Positions 45,127 through 54,765 of a stretch of 64,000 nucleotides of DNA are shown one piece after another. Under the pieces are notes generated by a model that worked only from the letters and a program-made list of their open reading frames with translations, did no database searches and was not told the origin of the DNA. Each line of letters opens with the position of its first letter. Position 1 is the first letter of the stretch. Location of the stretch: assembly GCF_037027445.1 (NCBI RefSeq), contig NZ_JBANDL010000002.1, positions 992,001 to 1,056,000 on the forward strand, written 5' to 3'. This stretch comes from Lysobacter firmicutimachus. GTDB taxonomy: Bacteria; Pseudomonadota; Gammaproteobacteria; Xanthomonadales; Xanthomonadaceae. A program made the position numbers and the translations under genes.

Positions 45127-45504
45127 GCCCCTTCGCGCTGCGGCGGACCGGGTCCGCAGTCCGCCGGCGCGGCCCGCCCGACCGGGCGCCACAGAGGCGG
45201 TCGGCGAGCCCGTCCGCACGACCCGTCGGCGCGCAGTCGCCCCTCGACCGGCCTGCGTAGCCGTATTTGCGCGGCCGATCGCCGACGTTCGCCCTTCGCC
45301 AGCACCCGAACGGCGAACTTCGATCCGCCCGATGGCGCAAAAATCTCCCCTATTCAGCTGCTTGAGCGGGCGATTGTTGCATCGCAGCACGGCGCGGCGG
45401 CTACGACTAAGGTTTGACGGGACCGCCCCGGGCCGGTAAATCTCCCCGGCCCGTGCCGTCGGCGTGGGATTTTTATTCAGTTTCCACACGACAGGGGACA
45501 CCGC
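45127..45504 (+). other. Intergenic region upstream of the POT transporter
   Basis: 378 bases with no supported gene. TTTGAC (45413-45418) and TAAATC, about 20 bases further, are a possible promoter for the transporter. A GGGCCGG / CCGGCCC hairpin lies around the same place. Confidence 0.4.
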
Positions 45505-47043
45505 ATGAGCGGAGCCGCTACAACCACCTCGGGCCAGGCGCCCATTCCGGAATTCCAGCAGCGACTGGGGCATCCCAAGCCCCTGTGGATGCTGTTCATG
45601 ACCGAGTTCTGGGAGCGCTTCGCCTTCTACGGCATCCGCTGGGCGCTGGTGCTGTACATCGTCCACCAGTTCCACGGCGGCGACGCCGCCGGCGAAGCGC
45701 CGGCCAACCGCATCTACGGCGCCTACCTGGCCCTGGTCTACGCCGCGGCGATCTTCGGCGGCTACATCGCCGACCGCGTGCTCGGCTACCAGCGCTCGAT
45801 CCTGCTCGGCGCAGTGATCATGTCCGCGGGCCTGTTCATGATCGCCTTGCCCAACGAGCAGATCTTCAAGCTCGGCCTGGCCACGATCATCTGCGGCAAC
45901 GGCCTGTTCAAGCCCAATATTTCGACCATGGTCGGCAAGCTCTACGCGGTCGGCGACGAGCGCCGCGACTCGGGCTTCACCATCTTCTACATGGGCATCA
46001 ACCTCGGCGCGATGCTGGCGCCGCTGCTGACCCAGTACCTGGCGCAGAAGATCTTCGGCAGCGAATCGCTGCCGGACTACAAGATCGTCTTCATCTCCGC
46101 CGGCGTCGGCATGTTGATCAGCCTGGTGTGGTTCTGGATCGGCCGCGCCGGCCTGCAGGGCATCGGCCGTCCGCCGGAGAACCAGGGTGATCGCCGCAAG
46201 GTGCTGTACGTGTTCCTCGGCGCGCTGGTCGCGATCCCGATCGTGTACTTCCTGCTGGCGATGGGCGCCGGCGCGCTGCAGGGCGTGCTGACCGCGATGT
46301 TCCTGGGCCTGTGCGGTCTGCTGTTGGTCGAAGGCTTCCGCGAGGGCGCGGTGCAGCGCGACAAGGTGATCGCGATGCTGATCATCTTCACCTTCAACAT
46401 CCTGTTCTGGATGTTCTTCGAGCAGGCCGGCAGCTCCTTCACCTTCCTCGCCGACAAGATCGTCGACCGCGACATCTTCTCCGGCGCGATGGCGGACTTC
46501 GTCTACAGCCTGAGCGGTGAGCGCGTGTTCCCGACCGCCTGGTTCCAGTCGGTCAACTCGATCGCGATCATCACCCTGGCGCCGCTGATCGCCTGGATCT
46601 GGGTGGCCATGGGCCGCGCCAATCCGTCGATCCCGCGCAAGTTCAGTCTCGGCCTGATCTTCAACGGCCTGGCCTTCCTGTTGCTGATGTTCGCCCTGGG
46701 CAGCCTGCTGGACAACGGCAAGATTCCGTTCTGGACCCTGTTCGCGGTGTATTGGATCCAGTCCATCGGCGAGCTGTGCCTGTCGCCGATCGGCCTGTCG
46801 ATGGTGACCAAGCTGGCGCCGGTGCGCCTGGTCGGCTTCGGCATGGGCGGCTGGTTCCTGTCGACCGGCATCGGCAACAACCTGTCCGGCATCTTCGCCG
46901 GCCACGTCAGCGGCGAGGGCGGCATGACCACGACTTCGGCGTTGGGCGGCTACACCTTCGGGTTCTGGGCGCTGGTCGGCGCCGGCGCGCTGCTGTTCCT
47001 GGTCGCGCCGCTGGTGCAGAAGCTGATGCACGGGGTGAAGTAA
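45505..47043 (+). CDS. POT/PTR-family proton-coupled peptide transporter
   Basis: 512 residues with about 12-14 membrane segments. The N-terminal E-F-W-E-R-F-A-F-Y-G holds the ExxERF proton-coupling motif in helix 1; G-G-Y-I-A-D-R-V-L-G and N-G-L-F-K-P-N-I-S-T-M-V-G-K-L-Y are family signatures, and E-Q-A-G-S-S and S-I-G-E-L-C-L-S-P-I-G-L-S-M-V occur later. It imports di- and tripeptides with protons. A strong terminator follows. Confidence 0.93.
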   Translation: MSGAATTTSGQAPIPEFQQRLGHPKPLWMLFMTEFWERFAFYGIRWALVLYIVHQFHGGDAAGEAPANRIYGAYLALVYAAAIFGGYIADRVLGYQRSILLGAVIMSAGLFMIALPNEQIFKLGLATIICGNGLFKPNISTMVGKLYAVGDERRDSGFTIFYMGINLGAMLAPLLTQYLAQKIFGSESLPDYKIVFISAGVGMLISLVWFWIGRAGLQGIGRPPENQGDRRKVLYVFLGALVAIPIVYFLLAMGAGALQGVLTAMFLGLCGLLLVEGFREGAVQRDKVIAMLIIFTFNILFWMFFEQAGSSFTFLADKIVDRDIFSGAMADFVYSLSGERVFPTAWFQSVNSIAIITLAPLIAWIWVAMGRANPSIPRKFSLGLIFNGLAFLLLMFALGSLLDNGKIPFWTLFAVYWIQSIGELCLSPIGLSMVTKLAPVRLVGFGMGGWFLSTGIGNNLSGIFAGHVSGEGGMTTTSALGGYTFGFWALVGAGALLFLVAPLVQKLMHGVK

Positions 47044-47094
47044 CGCCTCTGCGGCTGCGGCGTCCGCTGGATGCCGCGGTCCGCGCAGCGATCC

Positions 47095-47125
47095 AAAGGC
47101 GACGGCTGCGGCCGTCGCCTTTTTC
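47095..47125 (+). terminator. Rho-independent terminator of the peptide transporter
   Basis: A 12-base stem AAAGGCGACGGC / GCCGTCGCCTTT with loop TGCG and a T-run, 52 bases after the stop. Confidence 0.92.
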
Positions 47126-47155
47126 GTTGGCCCGCCCGATCAAAGCGTCGCCCTT

Positions 47156-47312
47156 GTAGGAGCGGCGTAAGCCGCGACAACCGCAGCGATGTACGCAAGC
47201 GCAACGGCCGCAGCCCGGGTAAACGGGTTTTCGGTCCTGAAGGCGCGCCTGACTTCGGAATGGCGGCGTGGTATTCCACCGCTTCGGTTGTCGCGGCTCA
47301 CGCCGCTCCTAC
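47156..47312. repeat. 157-base GTAGGAGCGGCG element with inverted ends
   Basis: Bounded by GTAGGAGCGGCGTAAGCCGC and, inverted, GCGGCTCACGCCGCTCCTAC. Its interior, CCGCAGCGATGTACGCAAGC near the left end and GGTATTC near the right, matches the reverse complement of the element at 63645-63807. It is therefore a distinct dispersed element rather than two chance repeats. It fills most of the gap between the transporter and the MarR gene. Confidence 0.8.
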
Positions 47313-47365
47313 ATCAGCGGACACGCCGCCGGGAACCGCTTCGCGCGATTCCCCATTCCCATTCC

Positions 47366-47932
47366 CTATTCCCGCTGCCCCACAGCCGCCAACTCCGCCT
47401 CGGCCTGGATCTCCAGCTCGTCCAGGCGGTCGAGCAGGCGGAACAAGGCCTCGCGTTCGGCGGTTTCGATCCCGGCCAGCAGGCGCTGTTCGAAGGCCAG
47501 GGCCATCGGCGCGACCTCGTCGTAGATCTTGTAGCCGTCGGCCGACAGCTGCAGCACCGAGCGGCGGCGGTCGTCGTCGTGGGTGTCGCGCTCCAGCCGG
47601 CCGGCGTCGATCAGGCGCGCGACGGCGCGGCTGACCGCGACCTTGTCCATCGCCGTGCGCTGGGCGACCTCGTTGGCGGACAGGCCCGGGAAGCGGCCGA
47701 GCACGGCCATGACCCGCCACTCGGTCACGCTGAGGGCGAAGCGCTCGGAATAGACCCGGGCGATCGCGCCGCTGACCCGGTTGGACAGGACCGAGAGCCG
47801 GTAGGGCAGGAAGTGGTCCAGATCCAGTTCGGCATGGCGCGGTCCCGCGCCACGGCGGGCCGGCGCGGAGGCGGGGGCGCCGCTGCGCTGTTCAGGATCG
47901 GGCGATTCGGATTGGGACGGTGGTCGATTCAT
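47366..47932 (-). CDS. MarR-family regulator divergent from hppD
   Basis: 188 residues with an Arg/Pro/Ser-rich N-terminal extension (to about 33) and a MarR winged helix: T-E-W-R-V-M-A-V-L-G, S-A-N-E-V-A-Q-R-T-A-M-D-K-V-A-V-S-R-A (recognition helix) and the D-D-D-R-R-R-S wing near 118-124. It is transcribed away from hppD-hmgA across a 98-base gap containing a GTTTCA-TG-TGAAAC operator. It probably represses tyrosine catabolism and responds to a pathway aromatic acid. The regulatory target is inferred from position. Confidence 0.85.
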   Translation of the reverse strand: MNRPPSQSESPDPEQRSGAPASAPARRGAGPRHAELDLDHFLPYRLSVLSNRVSGAIARVYSERFALSVTEWRVMAVLGRFPGLSANEVAQRTAMDKVAVSRAVARLIDAGRLERDTHDDDRRRSVLQLSADGYKIYDEVAPMALAFEQRLLAGIETAEREALFRLLDRLDELEIQAEAELAAVGQRE

Positions 47933-47950
47933 GCTGCACTGTGCCTTGCT

Positions 47951-47972
47951 TATGGTTTCATGTGAAACTATA
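47951..47972. promoter_or_regulatory. Candidate MarR operator between marR and hppD
   Basis: Core GTTTCA-TG-TGAAAC (47955-47968) is a perfect six-base inverted repeat, with partly matching TAT/ATA flanks. It sits about 20 bases before the MarR start and about 60 before hppD, so one site could control both promoters. Confidence 0.6.
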
Positions 47973-48030
47973 ACGACCCCTTAGCCAAGGCCGTCCGCAG
48001 CGGACCCGGCCGCCACCTGAGAACAATGCC

Positions 48031-49122
48031 ATGAATGCGCAGCCCAACCTCGGCATGCAGGTCACCACCTTCGAGAACCCCCTCGGCATCGACGGGTTCG
48101 AGTTCGTCGAGTTCGCCGCCCCGCAGGGCCAGGGCGAGCGCCTGCACGATTATTTCCGCCGCCTCGGCTTCAGCGCGGTGCTGCGCCACAAGACGCGCCC
48201 GATCACGGTGTACCGCCAGGGCGGGGTCAACTTCCTGGTCAACGAAACCCCCGACAGCTTCGCCTCGGCCTTCGCCGACGCCCACGGCCCTTGCGCCTGC
48301 GGCTTCGCGATCCGCTTCCAGAAGCCGGCGCAGCAGGTCTACGACACCGTGCTCGGCAACGGCGGCGAAGCGGTGACCGAGCGCGCCGACACCCGCGCCA
48401 TCGACGCGCCGGTGGTCAAGGGCATCGGCGACTGCATGCTGTACCTGGTCGACCGCTACGGCGCCAAGGGCGACCCCTATGCCGACTACGAGCCGATCCC
48501 GGGCGCCGAGCAGAACCCGGTCGGGTTCGGCCTGACCTTCATCGACCATCTGACCCACAACCTGTACTTCGGCAACATGCAGAAGTGGTCGGACTACTAC
48601 GAGCGGTTGTTCAACTTCCGCGAGATCCGCTACTTCGACATCAAGGGCGCCAAGACCGGCCTGGTGTCCAAGGCCATGACCGCACCGGACGGCATCGTGC
48701 GCATCCCGCTCAACGAATCCAGCGACCCCAAGTCGCAGATCAACGAGTACCTGGACGCGTACAAGGGCGAGGGCATCCAGCACATCGCCTGCTTCACCGA
48801 CAACATCTACGACACCGTCGAGGCCATGCGCGCCCAGGGCGTCGAGTTCCTCGACACCCCGGACACCTATTTCGAGGTGATCGACCAGCGCGTGCCGAAC
48901 CACGGCGAGGACGTGCCGCGCCTGGCCAAGAACAAGATCCTGATCGACGCCGACCCGGAAACCCATCAGCGCAAGCTGCTGCAGATCTTCACCCAGAACG
49001 CGATCGGCCCGATCTTCTTCGAGATCATCCAGCGCAAGGGCAACGAAGGCTTCGGCGAAGGCAACTTCCAGGCCCTGTTCGAGAGCATCGAGCGCGACCA
49101 GATCAAGCGCGGCGTGCTGTAA
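48031..49122 (+). CDS. hppD: 4-hydroxyphenylpyruvate dioxygenase
   Basis: 363 residues, two VOC-type halves. Iron ligands are visible as His in F-I-D-H-L-T-H-N (about 172), His in G-I-Q-H-I-A-C (about 250) and Glu in F-F-E-I-I-Q-R-K-G (about 330). It converts 4-hydroxyphenylpyruvate to homogentisate in tyrosine breakdown. hmgA follows 156 bases later on the same strand. Confidence 0.95.
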   Translation: MNAQPNLGMQVTTFENPLGIDGFEFVEFAAPQGQGERLHDYFRRLGFSAVLRHKTRPITVYRQGGVNFLVNETPDSFASAFADAHGPCACGFAIRFQKPAQQVYDTVLGNGGEAVTERADTRAIDAPVVKGIGDCMLYLVDRYGAKGDPYADYEPIPGAEQNPVGFGLTFIDHLTHNLYFGNMQKWSDYYERLFNFREIRYFDIKGAKTGLVSKAMTAPDGIVRIPLNESSDPKSQINEYLDAYKGEGIQHIACFTDNIYDTVEAMRAQGVEFLDTPDTYFEVIDQRVPNHGEDVPRLAKNKILIDADPETHQRKLLQIFTQNAIGPIFFEIIQRKGNEGFGEGNFQALFESIERDQIKRGVL

Positions 49123-49278
49123 TCGCCAGGCTTGCGCCGGCGCGCCGCAAGGCGCGGCGACCCGCGCGCACGGCGCCCGCTAGGGCCGCTTGACGCGGCC
49201 GCGCGGGCCTCGGCACGTTTACCCGGTACTCGACCCCGATTCTTTCCACGGCTGCGAGCGCAGCGAGCGAAGCGACCC

Positions 49279-50577
49279 ATGGCACCGATCAGCAATGGCT
49301 ACCAAACCGGTTTCGGCAACGAGTTCGCCAGCGAGGCGATCGCCGGTACCCTGCCGCTGGGGCGCAACTCGCCGCAGCGCGTGGCCCACGGCCTGTACGC
49401 CGAGCAGCTGACCGGCACCGCCTTCACCGCGCCGCGCCACGCCAATCGGCGCAGCTGGTTGTATCGCATCCGCCCCGCGGCCATGCACGGCCCGTTCTCG
49501 CCCTACGCACAGCCGGCGTTCCACAACGATTTCGGCGACGGCGCGGTGAGCCCGGAGCAACTGCGCTGGAATCCGCTGCCGCTGCCGCAGGCGCCGACCG
49601 ACTTCCTCGACGGGCTCTACACCATGGCCGGCAACGGCGGTCCGGCGGCGCAGACCGGCGTCGGCATCCACCTGTACGCCGCCAACCGCGACATGCGCGG
49701 GCGCTATTTCTACGACGCCGACGGCGAGCTGCTGATCGTGCCGCAACAGGGCCGGTTGCACATCGCCACCGAGCTGGGCGTGATCGAGGTCGAGCCGCAG
49801 CAGATCGCGGTGATCCCGCGCGGTGTGCGCTTCGCGGTGAGCCTGCCCGACGGCGCCTCGCGCGGCTACGTGTGCGAAAACTTCGGCGCTTTGCTGCGCC
49901 TGCCCGACCTGGGCCCGATCGGCAGCAACGGCCTGGCCAACCCGCGCGATTTCGAAACCCCGAACGCGGCCTACGAGGACCTGGAAGGCGAGTTCGAACT
50001 GATCGCCAAGTTCCAGGGCCATCTGTGGCGCGCGCCGATCGGTCATTCGCCGCTGGACGTGGTCGGCTGGCACGGCAACTACGCGCCTTACCGCTACGAC
50101 CTGCGCCACTTCAATACCATCGGCTCGATCAGCTTCGACCATCCCGATCCGTCGATCTTCCTGGTCCTGCATTCGCCCAGCGACACCGCCGGCACCAGCA
50201 ACATGGATTTCGTGATCTTCCCGCCGCGCTGGCTGGTGGCCCAGGACACCTTCCGTCCGCCGTGGTTCCACCGCAACATCGCCAGCGAGTTCATGGGCCT
50301 GATCCACGGCGTTTACGACGCCAAGGCCGACGGCTTCGCGCCCGGCGGCGCCTCGCTGCACAACTGCATGACCGGCCATGGCCCGGATGCGCAGACCTTC
50401 GAGAAGGCTTCGGCCGCCGACCTGTCGCAGCCGCACGTGATCGTCGACACCATGGCCTTCATGTTCGAGACCCGTGCGGTGATCCGGCCGACCCGGCAGG
50501 CGTTCGAGGCGGCGCACCGGCAGCGCGACTACCAGGCTTGCTGGGCGGGGCTGCGCAAGCATTTCGTCGCGGGCTGA
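49279..50577 (+). CDS. hmgA: Homogentisate 1,2-dioxygenase
   Basis: 432 residues from ATG 49279. Begins with [13 protein letters not shown], the family signature. Iron-site region: [18 protein letters not shown] near 325-342 and [10 protein letters not shown] near 360-370. It opens the homogentisate ring to maleylacetoacetate. No fumarylacetoacetase or maleylacetoacetate isomerase gene follows directly, so the last steps must be encoded elsewhere. Confidence 0.95.
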   Translation: MAPISNGYQTGFGNEFASEAIAGTLPLGRNSPQRVAHGLYAEQLTGTAFTAPRHANRRSWLYRIRPAAMHGPFSPYAQPAFHNDFGDGAVSPEQLRWNPLPLPQAPTDFLDGLYTMAGNGGPAAQTGVGIHLYAANRDMRGRYFYDADGELLIVPQQGRLHIATELGVIEVEPQQIAVIPRGVRFAVSLPDGASRGYVCENFGALLRLPDLGPIGSNGLANPRDFETPNAAYEDLEGEFELIAKFQGHLWRAPIGHSPLDVVGWHGNYAPYRYDLRHFNTIGSISFDHPDPSIFLVLHSPSDTAGTSNMDFVIFPPRWLVAQDTFRPPWFHRNIASEFMGLIHGVYDAKADGFAPGGASLHNCMTGHGPDAQTFEKASAADLSQPHVIVDTMAFMFETRAVIRPTRQAFEAAHRQRDYQACWAGLRKHFVAG

Positions 50578-50798
50578 GCGCGGCCCCGGTCGGCGACGCG
50601 CCGGCCCGCGTCACCGACGTGCCGTTTCGATGCGCATCGTTGCGTCGCGCAGGGGCCTCGTGTCGATGATCGCGGCCCGTGCGCGCCTGCACGAGTGCGG
50701 CGCCGCGGTGTGCGACGGCGCCGTTCGCGCTGCATTCACGCCAGCGGGCTAGGCTGCACCGGCCCTCGTACCGCGCCGTGCGCACCGGAGTTTCGTCG

Positions 50799-51437
50799 AT
50801 GAAGTCGCTGCCGTCCTCGTCCGTTCCGACCTTCGCCTGCGCGGTACTGCTCGCGTTCGGCCTGAGCGCCTGCCAGCGCGAGGCCCCGCCCGCGGCCGAA
50901 CCGGCGCCACCGGCCGCGAACGCTGCCGATCAGCCGGCCGAAGACGTGCCGCCGGCCACCGCGCCCGCGCCTGCGCCTGCGCCGGCCGATACCCTGGCCC
51001 GCTTCGACGGCTACGGCGACCTGCGGTTCGGCATGAGCGCCGAGCAGGCGCGCCAGGCCTGGGGCGGCGAACTCAAGGGCGAGGCCACCCCCGACGGCGG
51101 CTGCTATTACCTGCAGCCGCAATGGGCCAAGAACGCCGCCGAGTTCGGCCTGATGTTCGAGAACGGCCAGTTCGTTCGCGTCGACGTCGGCAACGACAAG
51201 GAAACCGCGCCCGGCGGCGGCCGCCGCGGCATGAGCGCCGAACAGATCCGCGGCCTGTACGCCGGCCGGATCGAAGAGCAGCCGCACAAATACGTGGAAG
51301 GCGCCAGGACCCTGCGCGTGAGCGACGGCGCCGGGGGCAAGGGCGCGCTGGTATTCGAGACCGACGCCGCCGGCCAGGTGACCGCCTGGCGGATCGGCCT
51401 GCCGCCGCAGGTCGATTACGTCGAAGGCTGTTCCTGA
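50799..51437 (+). CDS. Lipoprotein, unknown function
   Basis: 212 residues from ATG 50799 (GGAG upstream). Signal sequence ends with L-S-A-C (Cys25). A Pro/Ala linker (to about 65) is followed by a folded region containing F-D-G-Y-G-D-L-R-F-G-M-S-A-E-Q-A-R-Q-A-W-G and a second G-M-S-A-E-Q-I-R-G-L-Y half, suggesting an internal duplication of an 'R-F-G-M-S' type unit seen in various exported proteobacterial proteins. A TAGGCT near 50750 may be its -10. Function unknown. Confidence 0.78.
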   Translation: MKSLPSSSVPTFACAVLLAFGLSACQREAPPAAEPAPPAANAADQPAEDVPPATAPAPAPAPADTLARFDGYGDLRFGMSAEQARQAWGGELKGEATPDGGCYYLQPQWAKNAAEFGLMFENGQFVRVDVGNDKETAPGGGRRGMSAEQIRGLYAGRIEEQPHKYVEGARTLRVSDGAGGKGALVFETDAAGQVTAWRIGLPPQVDYVEGCS

Positions 51438-51557
51438 CGCCCGCCGCGCTCGGCGCGGCACATTGGGGCGGAGCGCGGGGGCGGCGCAGCGCAACGACGC
51501 TCGGCCGCGGCCGAGTGTGGCTAGAATCCAGGCAACGACCGCAAGGGGAAGACCGTC

Positions 51558-52571
51558 ATGTTCGAAGCCGTCGGCTTGTTCGTATTGGGCCTGCTGCTGC
51601 TGGCGCTGGGCGGCGATTCGATCGTCAAGGGCGCCTCGGGCCTGGCCCAGCGCTTCGGCGCCTCGCCGTTCGCGGCCGGGCTGATCCTGGTCGCATTCGG
51701 CACCTCGTTGCCGGAGCTGGCGGTCAACCTGCAGGCCTTCGTGCGCGGCCAGCAGGCGCTGGCGCTGGGCAACGCGGTCGGCAGCAACATCGTCAACTTC
51801 GGCCTGACCCTGGGCCTGGCCGCGCTGGCGGCGCCCTTGCTGGTGCGCTGGCGGGCACTGGCGCCGCTGCTGGTCGTGCTGTTGCTGGGTACCGTGGCGA
51901 CCATCGTGCTGGGCCTGGACGGCGCGCTGAGCCGCGGCGAGGGTCTGGCGATGGTGTTGGCCTTCGTCGCCGTGGTCGCGTTCGCGGCCGCCCGCACCCG
52001 CCGCGAAGCGCCGGAGCTGCAGGACGCCATCGCCGCGTTCGCCATGACCCAGACCCACCTTGGCCTGAACCTGGTGCGGGTGCTGATCGCGGTGTTCCTG
52101 ATGCACCTGGGGGCCTATCTGATCGTCGGCGGCAACGGCCTGTGGAACTTCGGCGCGTCGCCGGCGCTGAGCGGCGGCCTGGGTTCGCCGAACGCGGCCA
52201 TCATCGGCGCGGCGATGGGCCTGTCGCCGCTGCTGACCGGCCTGTTGCCGGTGGCGATAGGCACCGCGCTGCCCGAAGTCGCCGCGGCGATCGCGGCCGC
52301 GCGCCGCGGCCAGGGCGACATCGTGGCCGGCCACGTGATCGGCTCCAGCCTGTTCAACCTGCTGATCGTGATCGGCGGCATGGCGGCGCTGCGCAGCGTG
52401 CCGCTGCCGGCCTCGTTCGTGCGTTTCGAGCTGCCGGCCGCGGCGTTGTTCGCCTTGATGCTGTATCCGATGCTCAAGGGCGATCTGCGGGTCAGCAAGC
52501 GCGAGGGCACGATCCTGCTGGTCGCGTTGCTGGTGTGGATCGGCTTCGAAGTGGCGATGCTGCACAGCTGA
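51558..52571 (+). CDS. Calcium/sodium antiporter of the CaCA family (YrbG-like)
   Basis: 337 residues, about ten membrane helices. The two alpha repeats that form the ion path are visible: F-G-T-S-L-P-E-L-A-V-N with G-N-A-V-G-S-N-I-V-N in the first half and I-G-T-A-L-P-E-V-A-A-A-I with G-H-V-I-G-S-S-L-F-N in the second. TAGAAT at 51522 is a likely -10, leaving a 24-base leader with AAGGGGAAG upstream of the ATG. Confidence 0.9.
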   Translation: MFEAVGLFVLGLLLLALGGDSIVKGASGLAQRFGASPFAAGLILVAFGTSLPELAVNLQAFVRGQQALALGNAVGSNIVNFGLTLGLAALAAPLLVRWRALAPLLVVLLLGTVATIVLGLDGALSRGEGLAMVLAFVAVVAFAAARTRREAPELQDAIAAFAMTQTHLGLNLVRVLIAVFLMHLGAYLIVGGNGLWNFGASPALSGGLGSPNAAIIGAAMGLSPLLTGLLPVAIGTALPEVAAAIAAARRGQGDIVAGHVIGSSLFNLLIVIGGMAALRSVPLPASFVRFELPAAALFALMLYPMLKGDLRVSKREGTILLVALLVWIGFEVAMLHS

Positions 52572-52619
52572 GCCGGTGCCGGCGGCCGGTTTTCGCCCGG
52601 CTTTGGCGGAGGCTGGCCC

Positions 52620-52631
52620 TATAATGGGCCG
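52620..52631 (+). promoter_or_regulatory. Leaderless-type promoter -10 of nhaA
   Basis: A consensus TATAAT (52620-52625) ends six bases before ATG 52632, and there is no Shine-Dalgarno. The transcript would start at or next to the start codon. Confidence 0.6.
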
Positions 52632-53870
52632 ATGAGCGAAACCCACCTCCCACCGCGGCTGCCGCGGCGCGCGTTGCGCGCACTCAGCGAGTTCTTCCGC
52701 CTCGAGGCGGCCGGCGGCATCGTCCTGATCTGCGCCGCCGTGCTGGCGCTGATCGCCGCCAATTCGCCGCTGCGCGACGCCTACGAGGCGTTCCGCGCGA
52801 TCCCGGTGCAACTGCGCATCGGCCCGCTGGACATCGACAAGCCGTTGTTGCTGTGGATCAACGACGGCCTGATGGCGGTGTTCTTCCTGTTGGTCGCCCT
52901 GGAAATCAAGCGCGAGGCGCTCAGCGGCCAGCTGGCCGAGCGCTCGCAGCTGGTGCTGCCGATGGTTTGCGCCAGCGCCGGCGTGATCGTGCCGGCCTTG
53001 CTGTTCTTCGCCCTCAACCGCGGCGATGCCACGGCCATGCGCGGCTGGGCGGTGCCGACCGCGACCGACATCGCCTTCGCCCTGGGCGTGCTGGCCCTGC
53101 TGGGCTCGCGGGTGCCGGTGGCGATGAAGCTGCTGTTGTCGACCATCGCGGTGGTCGACGACCTGATCGCGATTTTGATCATCGCGTTCTTCTATTCGCA
53201 CGGCCTGTCGGCGACCGCGCTGATCTGGGCCGCGGTGGCGCTGGCGGCGATGTGGCTGCTCAACCGGCGCGGGGTGACCGCGCTGGCGCCGTACCTGGCG
53301 CTGGGGGCCGTGCTGTGGGTGTGCGTGCTCAAGTCCGGCGTGCACGCGACCCTGGCCGGCGTCGCCACCGGCCTGCTGATTCCGCACGTCGACAAGCGCA
53401 ACGCCATCGACGACGAGACCGAGCACTCGCCGCTGGAAACCCTGGAGCACGCGCTGCATCCGTGGGTGGCCTACGCGATCCTGCCGCTGTTCGCCTTCGT
53501 CAACGCCGGCCTGGCCTTGGGCGGAATCCAGTTGCAGGACATGCTCGATCCGCTGCCGATGGGCGTGGTGCTGGGCCTGGTGGTGGGCAAGCCGATCGGC
53601 ATCGTCGGCGCCGCGCTGCTGATGCGCGCGCTGGGCTGGGCGCGGTTCCCGTCCGGCATGGACCTGCGGGCGATGTTCGGGCTCGGCCTGATGTGCGGCA
53701 TCGGCTTCACCATGAGCCTGTTCATCGCCTCGCTTGCGTATCAGGACCCGTCGCGCTACGACGAAGCGGTACTCGGCATTCTCGGTGCATCGCTGCTGTC
53801 GGCGCTGATCGGTTACTTCTGGCTGCGCGCGGTGCTGCCGGCGCGCGGCGGGCAGGGTTCGCACGAATGA
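52632..53870 (+). CDS. nhaA: Na+/H+ antiporter NhaA
   Basis: 412 residues, about 12 membrane helices. Key motifs: P-T-A-T-D-I-A-F-A-L-G (Asp of the ion path), I-A-V-V-D-D-L-I-A-I-L (paired Asp that bind Na+), L-K-S-G-V-H-A-T-L-A-G-V and G-K-P-I-G-I near the C-terminal half (Lys). It exports Na+ in exchange for protons. The stop overlaps the next gene by four bases. Confidence 0.95.
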   Translation: MSETHLPPRLPRRALRALSEFFRLEAAGGIVLICAAVLALIAANSPLRDAYEAFRAIPVQLRIGPLDIDKPLLLWINDGLMAVFFLLVALEIKREALSGQLAERSQLVLPMVCASAGVIVPALLFFALNRGDATAMRGWAVPTATDIAFALGVLALLGSRVPVAMKLLLSTIAVVDDLIAILIIAFFYSHGLSATALIWAAVALAAMWLLNRRGVTALAPYLALGAVLWVCVLKSGVHATLAGVATGLLIPHVDKRNAIDDETEHSPLETLEHALHPWVAYAILPLFAFVNAGLALGGIQLQDMLDPLPMGVVLGLVVGKPIGIVGAALLMRALGWARFPSGMDLRAMFGLGLMCGIGFTMSLFIASLAYQDPSRYDEAVLGILGASLLSALIGYFWLRAVLPARGGQGSHE

Positions 53871-54733
53871 AGCATGCGTTGGTGTTCGGCGGCAGCGGCC
53901 AGATCGGGATTCCGCTGCTGCAACGGCTCTATCACGCCGGTTGGCGGGTGACCGCGATTTCCCGCCACGAGCAGCACGACCGTCCCGGCCTGCACTGGCT
54001 GCACGGCGACCTGGACGCGATGCCGCCGTTGCCGGCGCGGGTCGATGCGATCTTCAGCTGCGGGCCGCTGCTGAAGTTCTCGCGCTGGTACGCGCAATCG
54101 GGCATCGAGGCCTCGCGGGTGATCGCGTTCGGTTCGACCAGCGCCGAAACCAAGCGCGGTTCGGCCGATGCCGACGAGCGCCGGGTCGCGGCCGAGCTGC
54201 GCGAAGGCGAGGCCAACCTGTTCGCCGCCGCACCGCCGCGCAGCGATGCGGCGACGGTGCTGCGGCCGACCCTGATCTACGGCGCCGGGCGCGACCAGAC
54301 CCTGACCCGCATCGCCCAGCTGGCGCGTCGCTTGCGTTACTTCCCGCTGCCGCGCGGGGCCAACGGGTTGCGCCAGCCGGTGCACGTGGAAGATCTGGCC
54401 GAGGCGGCGTTCACGGCCTATGGCGCGCCGGCGACTTGCGGCCAGGTATATGCGGTGCCGGGCGGCGAAACGCTCACCTATCGCGAAATGGTCGCGCGGA
54501 CCCTGGCCTGCCTGCGTCCGCCGGTGCGGCTGATCGAGCTGCCGTCGCCGATCTTCAACCTGGCCTTGCTCGCGGCGCAGGCGACCGGGCGCGCGACCGG
54601 CCTGGGCGAGGCGGCGGTGCGGCGCATGCGCAGCGACATGGCCTTCGACGCGGCGCCGGCGCAGCGCGATTTCGGCTACGCGCCGCGGCCGTTCCGGCCC
54701 ACCGCCGAGATGTTCGACACGCCGAGCGAATGA
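53867..54733 (+). CDS. NAD(P)-dependent epimerase/reductase-like protein
   Basis: 288 residues from ATG 53867, overlapping the nhaA stop (ATGA). Rossmann N-terminus G-G-S-G-Q-I-G-I-P-L-L near 8-18, a C-G-P-L-L-K-F-S block, F-G-S-T-S-A-E, an L-R-P-T-L-I-Y-G-A-G-R-D motif near 128 and V-H-V-E-D-L-A-E-A. These fit the extended short-chain-dehydrogenase NAD-epimerase group. No typical Y-x-x-x-K pair is evident, so the chemistry is uncertain. Co-transcribed with nhaA by overlap. Confidence 0.82.
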   Translation: MKHALVFGGSGQIGIPLLQRLYHAGWRVTAISRHEQHDRPGLHWLHGDLDAMPPLPARVDAIFSCGPLLKFSRWYAQSGIEASRVIAFGSTSAETKRGSADADERRVAAELREGEANLFAAAPPRSDAATVLRPTLIYGAGRDQTLTRIAQLARRLRYFPLPRGANGLRQPVHVEDLAEAAFTAYGAPATCGQVYAVPGGETLTYREMVARTLACLRPPVRLIELPSPIFNLALLAAQATGRATGLGEAAVRRMRSDMAFDAAPAQRDFGYAPRPFRPTAEMFDTPSE

Positions 54734-54765
54734 GGCCGGCGCCAGTCGGCGTGGTTGCTTCAGGG

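Noticed and set aside
43834..47031. 1065-codon minus-strand frame over kynA and the POT transporter, and a similar one at 50736-53864
   Set aside because: His/Gln/Arg/Asp-rich antisense translations typical of high-GC codon bias, overlapping clearly real genes.
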